A DNA stretch of 64,000 nt from Carya illinoinensis (Eukaryota; Streptophyta; Magnoliopsida; Fagales; Juglandaceae): positions 22,057,394 to 22,121,393 of the forward strand of contig NC_056765.1 in the NCBI RefSeq assembly GCF_018687715.1, read 5' to 3'. Positions 50,731 to 61,065 of this stretch are shown piece after piece. The notes beneath the pieces are model-generated. The model was not told the DNA's origin and did not search any database. It saw nothing but the letters and a program-made list of their open reading frames with translations. How positions within the stretch are numbered: the first letter of the stretch is position 1; every line of letters begins with the position of its first letter. A program made the position numbers and the translations under genes.

Positions 50731-52194
50731 TTAACAAAGGCTAGATGAGCACATTAGGCGCAAGTGGAACTTCTTGGACTTCAGGGAAGCCTATGGATTG
50801 GTCTGTGTGGGCTTCACTACGATGAATGAAGTTAAAGACAGATTTCTTGGTGCCAATTCGTCCAAACCTAGAACTGAACTACGAAGGTCGGGGAGGTGTG
50901 TGCACGAAGAAGTTTCCCTTGGGGAAGAGGTCAAAAAGGACAAGGCTAAGGGCAAAATTGTACGAATGCACTTGAAGGTGCGCATAGCTTCCGATTCGTT
51001 GTGAATTGGAAATTGACATGGCTTTGGTTCTAGTGATGTGTGATAGATCAAGGCTAATCTTTTAACTCAATGTAAGAATAATGTAAAACAACAATAATAT
51101 GAAAAAGATGCAGATGAAAGGGAAAGAATGAATTTAAAGGGAAATTAAGCTTAAAATATGGTTTAGAGATTACTAATCATCTTTAAGTTGATTAATGCGC
51201 TTAAGGCTAGTTAGAAACTTAACAAAGGCTAGATGAGCACATTAGGCGCAAGTGGAACTTCTTGGACTTCAGGGAAGCCTATGGATTGGTCTGTGTGGGC
51301 TTCACTACGATGAATGAAGTTAAAGACAGATTTCTTGGTGCCAATTCGTCCAAACCTAGAACTGAACTACGAAGGTCGGGGAGGTGTGTGCACGAAGAAG
51401 TTTCCCTTGGGGAAGAGGTCAAAAAGGACAAGGCTAAGGGCAAAATTGTACGAATGCACTTGAAGGTGCGCATAGCTTCCGATTCGTTGTGAATTGGAAA
51501 TTGACATGGCTTTGGTTCTAGTGATGTGTGATAGATCAAGGCTAATCTTTTAACTCAATGTAAGAATAATGTAAAACAACAATAATATGAAAAAGATGCA
51601 GATGAAAGGGAAAGAATGAATTTAAAGGCAAATTAAGCTCACAACATGGTTTAGAGTTTACTAATCATCTTTAAGTTGATTAACTCCCTTAAGTCCAGTT
51701 AGAAACTTAACAAAGGCTAGATGAGCACATTAGGCGCAAGTGGAACTTCTTGGACTTCAGGGAAGCCTATGGATTGGTCTGTGTGGGCTTCACTACGATG
51801 AATGAAGTTAAAGACAGATTTCTTGGTGCCAATTCGTCCAAACCTAGAACTGAACTACGAAGGTCGGGGAGGTGTGTGCACGAAGAAGTTTCCCTTGGGG
51901 AAGAGGTCAAAAAGGACAAGGCTAAGGGCAAAATTGTACGAATGCACTTGAAGGTGCGCATAGCTTCCGATTCGTTGTGAATTGGAAATTGACATGGCTT
52001 TGGTTCTAGTGATGTGTGATAGATCAAGGCTAATCTTTTAACTCAATGTAAGAATAATGTAAAACAACAATAATATGAAAAAGATGCAGATGAAAGGGAA
52101 AGAATGAATTTAAAGGGAAATTAAGCTTAAAATATGGTTTAGAGATTACTAATCATCTTTAAGTTGATTAATGCGCTTAAGGCTAGTTAGAAAC
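50731..52194 (+). repeat. Run of three near-identical monomers (copy A)
   Basis: Units at 50731, 51219 and 51707 are 488 bp each, with the first 400 bp or so apparently identical. Their AT-rich tails alternate: the type with AAAGGGAAATTAAGCTTAAAA after units one and three, and the type with AAAGGCAAATTAAGCTCACAA after unit two. The diverged left and far-right repeats have one such unit here (33726, 62229), so a local amplification preceded the 5.7-kb duplication. Confidence 0.88.
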
Positions 52195-53637
52195 TTAACA
52201 AAGGCTAGATGAGCACATTAGGCGCATGTGGAACTTCTTAGGCTTCAGGGAAACCAAAGGATTGGGGTGTGCGGGCTTCAATACGATGAATGAAGTTAAA
52301 GACAGATTTCTTGATGCCAATTCGTCCAAACCTAGAACTGAACTACGAAGGTTAGGGAGGTGTGTGCACGAAGAAGTTTCCCATGGGGAAAAGGTCAAAC
52401 AGGACAAGGCTAAGGGTGGAATTGTATGAATGCACTTGAAGTTGCATCGAGCTTTCGATTCGCTTTGAATTGGAAATTGACATGGCTTTGGATCTAGTGA
52501 TGTGTGATAGATCAAGGCTAATCTTTTAAATCAATATAAGAATATTGTAAGACAACAATAATATCAAAAAGGTGCAGATGAAAGGGAAAGAATGAATTTA
52601 AAGGAAAATTAAGGTGAAAATATGGTTTAGACATTACTAATCATTTTTAAGTTGATTAATGCACTTAAGCCTAGGTAGAAACTTAACAATGGCTCGATGG
52701 GCACATTAGACTCATGTGGAACTTCGTGGGCTTGAGGGAAACCGACAGATTTGTGTGTGCCGAAGTTAAATACAGATTTCTTGGTGCCAATTTGTCCAAA
52801 CCTAGAACTGAATCACGAAGGTCAGGGAGGTGTGTGCACGAAGAAGTTTCCCTTGAAGAAAAGGTCAAAAAGGACAAGGGTAAGGGCAAAATTGTACGAA
52901 TGCACTTGAAATTGCATCGAGCTTCTGATTCGCTGTGAATTTGAAATTGACATGGCCTTGGTTCTAGTGATGTGTGATAGATCAAGGCTTATCTTTTAAA
53001 TCAATGTAAGAATAATGTAAAACAACAACAAGATGAAAAAGGTGCAGATGGAAGGGAAAGAATGAATTTAAAGGGAAATTAAGCTCAAAATATGGTTTAG
53101 AGATTACTAATCATCTTTAAGTTGATTAATGCACTTAAGCCTAGATAGAAACTTAACAATGGCTAGATGAGCACAGTAGACTCATGTGGAACATCTTGGG
53201 CTTGCTGGCTACCAACGGATTAATGTGTGCGGGTTTCAATACGATGAATGAAGTTAAAGATAGATTTCTTGGTACCAATTCGTCCAAACCTAGAACTGAA
53301 CTACGAAGGTCAGGGAGGTGTGTGCACGAAGTTTCCCTCGGGGAAAAGGCCAAGAAGGACAAGGCTAAGGGCGAAATTGTACGAAAGCACTCGAAGATGC
53401 GCCTAGCTTACGATTCGCTGTGAATTGGAAATTGACATGGCTTTGGCTCTAGTGATGTGGGATAGATCAAGGCTAATCTTTTAAATCAATATAAGAATAA
53501 TGCAAAACACCAATAATATCAAAAAGGTGCAGATGAAAGGGAAAGAATGTATTTAAAGGGAAATTAAGCTCAAAATATGGTTTAGAGAATAGTAATCATC
53601 GTTAGGTTGATTAATGCACTTAAGCCTAGTTAGAAAC

Positions 53638-54094
53638 TTAACAATGGCTCGATGAGCACATTAGACTCATATGGAACTTCGTGGGCTTAAGGGAAACCAA
53701 CGGATTGGTGTGTGCGGGTTTCTTGGTGCAAGTTCGTCCAAACCTAGAACTAAACTACGAGGGTCAGGGAGGTGTGTACACGAAAAATTTTCCCTCGAGG
53801 AAAAGTTCAAAAAGGACAAGGCTAAGGGCGGAATTGTATGAATGCACTTGAAGGTGCACCTTGCTTCCGATTCGCAGTGAATTAGAAATTGACATGCCTT
53901 TGGTTCTAGTGATGTGCGATAGATCAACGCTTATCTTTTAAATCAATGTAAGAAAAATGTAAAACAACAATAATATTAAAAAGGTGCAGATGAAAGGGAA
54001 AGAATGAATTTAAAGGGAAATTAAGCTCACAACATAGTTTAGAGTTTACTAACCATCTTTAAGTTGATTAACTCTCATAAGTCCAGTTAGAAAC
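53638..54094 (+). repeat. 457-bp monomer subtype with in-unit deletion
   Basis: GCGGGTTTCTTGGTGCAAG skips about 30 bp that normally carry the ATACGATGAATGAAG block (about 53718). Both ends of the break share TTTC. It recurs at 59387-59843. It occupies one fixed slot of the higher-order repeat. Confidence 0.82.
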
Positions 54095-55316
54095 TTAACA
54101 AAGGCTAGATGAGCACATTAGGCGCAAGTGGAACTTCTTGGGCTTGAAGGAAACCAACGGATTGGTGTGTGCGGGTTTCAATACGATGAATGAAGTTAAA
54201 GACAGATTTCTTGGTGCCAATTTGTCCAAACCTAGAACTCAACTACGATGGTCAGGGAGGTGTGTGCACGAAGAAGTTTCCCTTGGGCAAAAAGTCAAAA
54301 AGGACAAGGCTAAGGGCAAAATTGTACGAATGCACTAGAAGGTGCGCCTAGCTTCCGATTCGCTGTGAATTGGAAATTAACATGGCTTTGCTTCTTGTGA
54401 TGTGTGATAGATCAAGGGAAATCTTTTAAACCAATATAAGAATAATGTAGAAAAATAATAATATCAAAAGGGTGCAGATGAAAGGGAAAGAATGAATTTA
54501 AAGAGAAATTAAGCTAAAAACAGGGGTTAGAGATTACTAATCTTCTTTAAGCTGATTAATGCGCTTAAGCGTAGTTAGAAACTTAACAAAGGCTAGATAG
54601 ATGAGCACATTAGGTGCATGTGGAACTTGTTGGGCTGCAGGGAAACTAATGGATTGGTGTGTGCGGGCTTCAATACGATGAATGAAGTTAAAGACAGATT
54701 TGGTGGTGCCAATTCATCCAAACCTAGAACTGAACTACGAGGGTCAGCGAGGTGTGTGCACGAAGAAATTTCCCCTGGGGGAAAGGTCAAAAAGGACAAG
54801 GCTAAGGGTGAAATTGTACAAATGCACTTGAAGGTGCGCCTAGCTTCCGATTCGCTGTGAATTGGAAATTGACATGGCTTTGGTTCTAGTGATGTGTGAT
54901 AGATCAAGGCTTATCTTTTAAAACAACAATAATATGAAAAAGGTGCAGATGAATGAGAAAGAATGAATTTAAAGGGAAATTAAGCTCACAACATGGTTTA
55001 GAGATTACTAATCATCATTAAGTTGATTAACGCGCTTAAGTCCAGTTAGAAACTTAATAAAGGCTAGATGAGCACATCAGGCGCAAGTGGAACCTCTTGG
55101 GCTTCAGGGAAGCCTATGCATTGGTGTGTTCGGGCTTCAATACGATGAATGAAGTTAAAGACAGATTTCTTGGTGCCAACTCATCCAAACCAAGAACTAA
55201 ACTACGAAGGTCAGGGAGGTGTGCGCACGAAGAAGTTTCCCTTGGGGAAAAGGTCAAAAAGGACAAGGCTAAGGGCGAAATTGTACGAATGCACTTGAAG
55301 GTGCTCCTAGCTTCCG

Positions 55317-58300
55317 ATTCGCTGTGAATTTGAAATTGACATGGCTTTGGTTCATGTGATGTGTGATAGATCAAGGCTAATGTTTTAAATAAGTATAAGC
55401 ATAATGTAAAACAACAATAATATGAAAAAGGTATAGATGAAAGGAAAATAATGAATTTAAAGGGAAATTCAGCTCAAAACACAGTTTAGAGATTACTAAT
55501 CACCTTTAAGTTGATTAACGCACTTAAGCCCAGTTACAACCTTAACAAAGGCTTGATGAGCACATTAGGCGTAAGTGGAACTTCTAGGGCTTCAGGGAAG
55601 CCTATGGATTGGTGTGTGCGGGCTTCAATATGATGAATGAAGTTAAAGACAGATTTCTTGGTGCCAATTCGTCCAAGCCTAGAACTTAACTACGAAGGTC
55701 AGGGAGGTCTCTGCACGAAGAAGTTTCCCTTGGGGAAAAGGTAAAAAAGGACAAGGCTAAGGGCGAGATTGTACGAATGCACTTGAAGGTGCGCGTAGCT
55801 TCCGATTCGCTGTGAATTGGAAATTGACATGGCTTTGGTTCTAGTGATGTGTGAAAGATCAAGGCTAATCTTTTAAATCAATATAAGAATAATGCAAACC
55901 AACAATAATATCGAAAAGTTGCAGATAAAATATGGTTTAGAGATTAGTAATCATCTTTAAGTTGATTAATGCACTTTAGCCTAGTTAGAAACTTAACAAT
56001 GGCTCGATGAGCACATTAGACTCATATGGAACTTCGTGGGCTTGAGGGAAACCAGCAGATTGGTGTCTGCGGTTTCAAAACGATGAATGAAGTTAAAAAC
56101 AAATTTCTTGGTGCAAGTTCATCCAAACCTAGAACTAAACTACGAGGGTCAGGGAGGTGTGTACAGGAAAAATTTTCCCTTGAGGAAAAGTTCAAAAAGG
56201 ACAAGCCTAAGGGCGAAATTGTATGAATGCACTTGAAGGTGCACCTTGCTTCCGATTCGCAGTGAATTAGAAATTGACATGCCTTTGGTTCTAGTGATGT
56301 GCGATAGATCAACGCTTATCTTTTACATCAATGTAAGAAAAATGTAAAACAACAATAATATGAAAAAGGTGCAGATGAAAGGGAAAGAATGAATTTAAAG
56401 GCAAATTAAGCTCACAACATGGTTTAGAGTTTACTAATCATCTTTAAGTTGATTAACTCCCTTAAGTCCAGTTAGAAACTTAACAAAGGCTAGATGAGCA
56501 CATTAGGCGCAAGTGGAACTTCTTGGACTTCAGGGAAGCCTATGGATTGGTCTGTGTGGGCTTCACTACGATGAATGAAGTTAAAGACAGATTTCTTGGT
56601 GCCAATTCGTCCAAACCTAGAACTGAACTACGAAGGTCGGGGAGGTGTGTGCACGAAGAAGTTTCCCTTGGGGAAGAGGTCAAAAAGGACAAGGCTAAGG
56701 GCAAAATTGTACGAATGCACTTGAAGGTGCGCATAGCTTCCGATTCGTTGTGAATTGGAAATTGACATGGCTTTGGTTCTAGTGATGTGTGATAGATCAA
56801 GGCTAATCTTTTAACTCAATGTAAGAATAATGTAAAACAACAATAATATGAAAAAGATGCAGATGAAAGGGAAAGAATGAATTTAAAGGGAAATTAAGCT
56901 TAAAATATGGTTTAGAGATTACTAATCATCTTTAAGTTGATTAATGCGCTTAAGGCTAGTTAGAAACTTAACAAAGGCTAGATGAGCACATTAGGCGCAA
57001 GTGGAACTTCTTGGACTTCAGGGAAGCCTATGGATTGGTCTGTGTGGGCTTCACTACGATGAATGAAGTTAAAGACAGATTTCTTGGTGCCAATTCGTCC
57101 AAACCTAGAACTGAACTACGAAGGTCGGGGAGGTGTGTGCACGAAGAAGTTTCCCTTGGGGAAGAGGTCAAAAAGGACAAGGCTAAGGGCAAAATTGTAC
57201 GAATGCACTTGAAGGTGCGCATAGCTTCCGATTCGTTGTGAATTGGAAATTGACATGGCTTTGGTTCTAGTGATGTGTGATAGATCAAGGCTAATCTTTT
57301 AACTCAATGTAAGAATAATGTAAAACAACAATAATATGAAAAAGATGCAGATGAAAGGGAAAGAATGAATTTAAAGGCAAATTAAGCTCACAACATGGTT
57401 TAGAGTTTACTAATCATCTTTAAGTTGATTAACTCCCTTAAGTCCAGTTAGAAACTTAACAAAGGCTAGATGAGCACATTAGGCGCAAGTGGAACTTCTT
57501 GGACTTCAGGGAAGCCTATGGATTGGTCTGTGTGGGCTTCACTACGATGAATGAAGTTAAAGACAGATTTCTTGGTGCCAATTCGTCCAAACCTAGAACT
57601 GAACTACGAAGGTCGGGGAGGTGTGTGCACGAAGAAGTTTCCCTTGGGGAAGAGGTCAAAAAGGACAAGGCTAAGGGCAAAATTGTACGAATGCACTTGA
57701 AGGTGCGCATAGCTTCCGATTCGTTGTGAATTGGAAATTGACATGGCTTTGGTTCTAGTGATGTGTGATAGATCAAGGCTAATCTTTTAACTCAATGTAA
57801 GAATAATGTAAAACAACAATAATATGAAAAAGATGCAGATGAAAGGGAAAGAATGAATTTAAAGGGAAATTAAGCTTAAAATATGGTTTAGAGATTACTA
57901 ATCATCTTTAAGTTGATTAATGCGCTTAAGGCTAGTTAGAAACTTAACAAAGGCTAGATGAGCACATTAGGCGCATGTGGAACTTCTTAGGCTTCAGGGA
58001 AACCAAAGGATTGGGGTGTGCGGGCTTCAATACGATGAATGAAGTTAAAGACAGATTTCTTGATGCCAATTCGTCCAAACCTAGAACTGAACTACGAAGG
58101 TTAGGGAGGTGTGTGCACGAAGAAGTTTCCCATGGGGAAAAGGTCAAACAGGACAAGGCTAAGGGTGGAATTGTATGAATGCACTTGAAGTTGCATCGAG
58201 CTTTCGATTCGCTTTGAATTGGAAATTGACATGGCTTTGGATCTAGTGATGTGTGATAGATCAAGGCTAATCTTTTAAATCAATATAAGAATATTGTAAG

Positions 58301-61065
58301 ACAACAATAATATCAAAAAGGTGCAGATGAAAGGGAAAGAATGAATTTAAAGGAAAATTAAGGTGAAAATATGGTTTAGACATTACTAATCATTTTTAAG
58401 TTGATTAATGCACTTAAGCCTAGGTAGAAACTTAACAATGGCTCGATGGGCACATTAGACTCATGTGGAACTTCGTGGGCTTGAGGGAAACCGACAGATT
58501 TGTGTGTGCCGAAGTTAAATACAGATTTCTTGGTGCCAATTTGTCCAAACCTAGAACTGAATCACGAAGGTCAGGGAGGTGTGTGCACGAAGAAGTTTCC
58601 CTTGAAGAAAAGGTCAAAAAGGACAAGGGTAAGGGCAAAATTGTACGAATGCACTTGAAATTGCATCGAGCTTCTGATTCGCTGTGAATTTGAAATTGAC
58701 ATGGCCTTGGTTCTAGTGATGTGTGATAGATCAAGGCTTATCTTTTAAATCAATGTAAGAATAATGTAAAACAACAACAAGATGAAAAAGGTGCAGATGG
58801 AAGGGAAAGAATGAATTTAAAGGGAAATTAAGCTCAAAATATGGTTTAGAGATTACTAATCATCTTTAAGTTGATTAATGCACTTAAGCCTAGATAGAAA
58901 CTTAACAATGGCTAGATGAGCACAGTAGACTCATGTGGAACATCTTGGGCTTGCTGGCTACCAACGGATTAATGTGTGCGGGTTTCAATACGATGAATGA
59001 AGTTAAAGATAGATTTCTTGGTACCAATTCGTCCAAACCTAGAACTGAACTACGAAGGTCAGGGAGGTGTGTGCACGAAGTTTCCCTCGGGGAAAAGGCC
59101 AAGAAGGACAAGGCTAAGGGCGAAATTGTACGAAAGCACTCGAAGATGCGCCTAGCTTACGATTCGCTGTGAATTGGAAATTGACATGGCTTTGGCTCTA
59201 GTGATGTGGGATAGATCAAGGCTAATCTTTTAAATCAATATAAGAATAATGCAAAACACCAATAATATCAAAAAGGTGCAGATGAAAGGGAAAGAATGTA
59301 TTTAAAGGGAAATTAAGCTCAAAATATGGTTTAGAGAATAGTAATCATCGTTAGGTTGATTAATGCACTTAAGCCTAGTTAGAAACTTAACAATGGCTCG
59401 ATGAGCACATTAGACTCATATGGAACTTCGTGGGCTTAAGGGAAACCAACGGATTGGTGTGTGCGGGTTTCTTGGTGCAAGTTCGTCCAAACCTAGAACT
59501 AAACTACGAGGGTCAGGGAGGTGTGTACACGAAAAATTTTCCCTCGAGGAAAAGTTCAAAAAGGACAAGGCTAAGGGCGGAATTGTATGAATGCACTTGA
59601 AGGTGCACCTTGCTTCCGATTCGCAGTGAATTAGAAATTGACATGCCTTTGGTTCTAGTGATGTGCGATAGATCAACGCTTATCTTTTAAATCAATGTAA
59701 GAAAAATGTAAAACAACAATAATATTAAAAAGGTGCAGATGAAAGGGAAAGAATGAATTTAAAGGGAAATTAAGCTCACAACATAGTTTAGAGTTTACTA
59801 ACCATCTTTAAGTTGATTAACTCTCATAAGTCCAGTTAGAAACTTAACAAAGGCTAGATGAGCACATTAGGCGCAAGTGGAACTTCTTGGGCTTGAAGGA
59901 AACCAACGGATTGGTGTGTGCGGGTTTCAATACGATGAATGAAGTTAAAGACAGATTTCTTGGTGCCAATTTGTCCAAACCTAGAACTCAACTACGATGG
60001 TCAGGGAGGTGTGTGCACGAAGAAGTTTCCCTTGGGCAAAAAGTCAAAAAGGACAAGGCTAAGGGCAAAATTGTACGAATGCACTAGAAGGTGCGCCTAG
60101 CTTCCGATTCGCTGTGAATTGGAAATTAACATGGCTTTGCTTCTTGTGATGTGTGATACATCAAGGGAAATCTTTTAAACCAATATAAGAATAATGTAGA
60201 AAAATAATAATATCAAAAGGGTGCAGATGAAAGGGAAAGAATGAATTTAAAGAGAAATTAAGCTAAAAACAGGGGTTAGAGATTACTAATCTTCTTTAAG
60301 CTGATTAATGCGCTTAAGCGTAGTTAGAAACTTAACAAAGGCTAGATAGATGAGCACATTAGGTGCATGTGGAACTTGTTGGGCTGCAGGGAAACTAATG
60401 GATTGGTGTGTGCGGGCTTCAATACGATGAATGAAGTTAAAGACAGATTTGGTGGTGCCAATTCATCCAAACCTAGAACTGAACTACGAGGGTCAGCGAG
60501 GTGTGTGCACGAAGAAATTTCCCCTGGGGGAAAGGTCAAAAAGGACAAGGCTAAGGGTGAAATTGTACAAATGCACTTGAAGGTGCGCCTAGCTTCCGAT
60601 TCGCTGTGAATTGGAAATTGACATGGCTTTGGTTCTAGTGATGTGTGATAGATCAAGGCTTATCTTTTAAAACAACAATAATATGAAAAAGGTGCAGATG
60701 AATGGGAAAGAATGAATTTAAAGGGAAATTAAGCTCACAACATGGTTTAGAGATTACTAATCATCATTAAGTTGATTAACGCGCTTAAGTCCAGTTAGAA
60801 ACTTAATAAAGGCTAGATGAGCACATCAGGCGCAAGTGGAACCTCTTGGGCTTCAGGGAAGCCTATGCATTGGTGTGTTCGGGCTTCAATACGATGAATG
60901 AAGTTAAAGACAGATTTCTTGGTGCCAACTCATCCAAACCAAGAACTAAACTACGAAGGTCAGGGAGGTGTGCGCACGAAGAAGTTTCCCTTGGGGAAAA
61001 GGTCAAAAAGGACAAGGCTAAGGGTGAAATTGTACGAATGCACTTGAAGGTGCTCCTAGCTTCCG
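55317..61065 (+). repeat. 12-monomer higher-order repeat, copy B (5,749 bp)
   Basis: Second copy. After about 61065 the sequence keeps the monomer order for some units (61291, 61742, 62229) but diverges, for example ACAAGGCTTTGGTTCAAG at about 61088 in place of ACATGGCTTTGGTTCATG. The outer parts therefore belong to older, diverged repeats. The breakpoints are inferred to within tens of bases. Confidence 0.9.
56480..57943 (+). repeat. Run of three near-identical monomers (copy B)
   Basis: Exact counterpart of 50731-52194 in the second higher-order repeat, with the same alternation of tails, showing that the triplet was already present when the 5,749-bp block duplicated. Confidence 0.88.

Larger units (their letters stand above)
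49568..55316 (+). repeat. 12-monomer higher-order repeat, copy A (5,749 bp)
   Basis: Matches 55317-61065 at a constant 5,749-bp offset. The twelve units starting at 49305 have lengths 488, 451, 487, 488, 488, 488, 488, 470, 485, 457, 488 and 471, summing to 5,749, and the next twelve show the same series. Near 49380-49566 the two series still differ by several bases (for example GCTTTCGATT against GCTTCCGATT), so high identity begins at about 49568. Inside it only isolated changes were seen, such as 54956 A against 60705 G. Confidence 0.92.
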
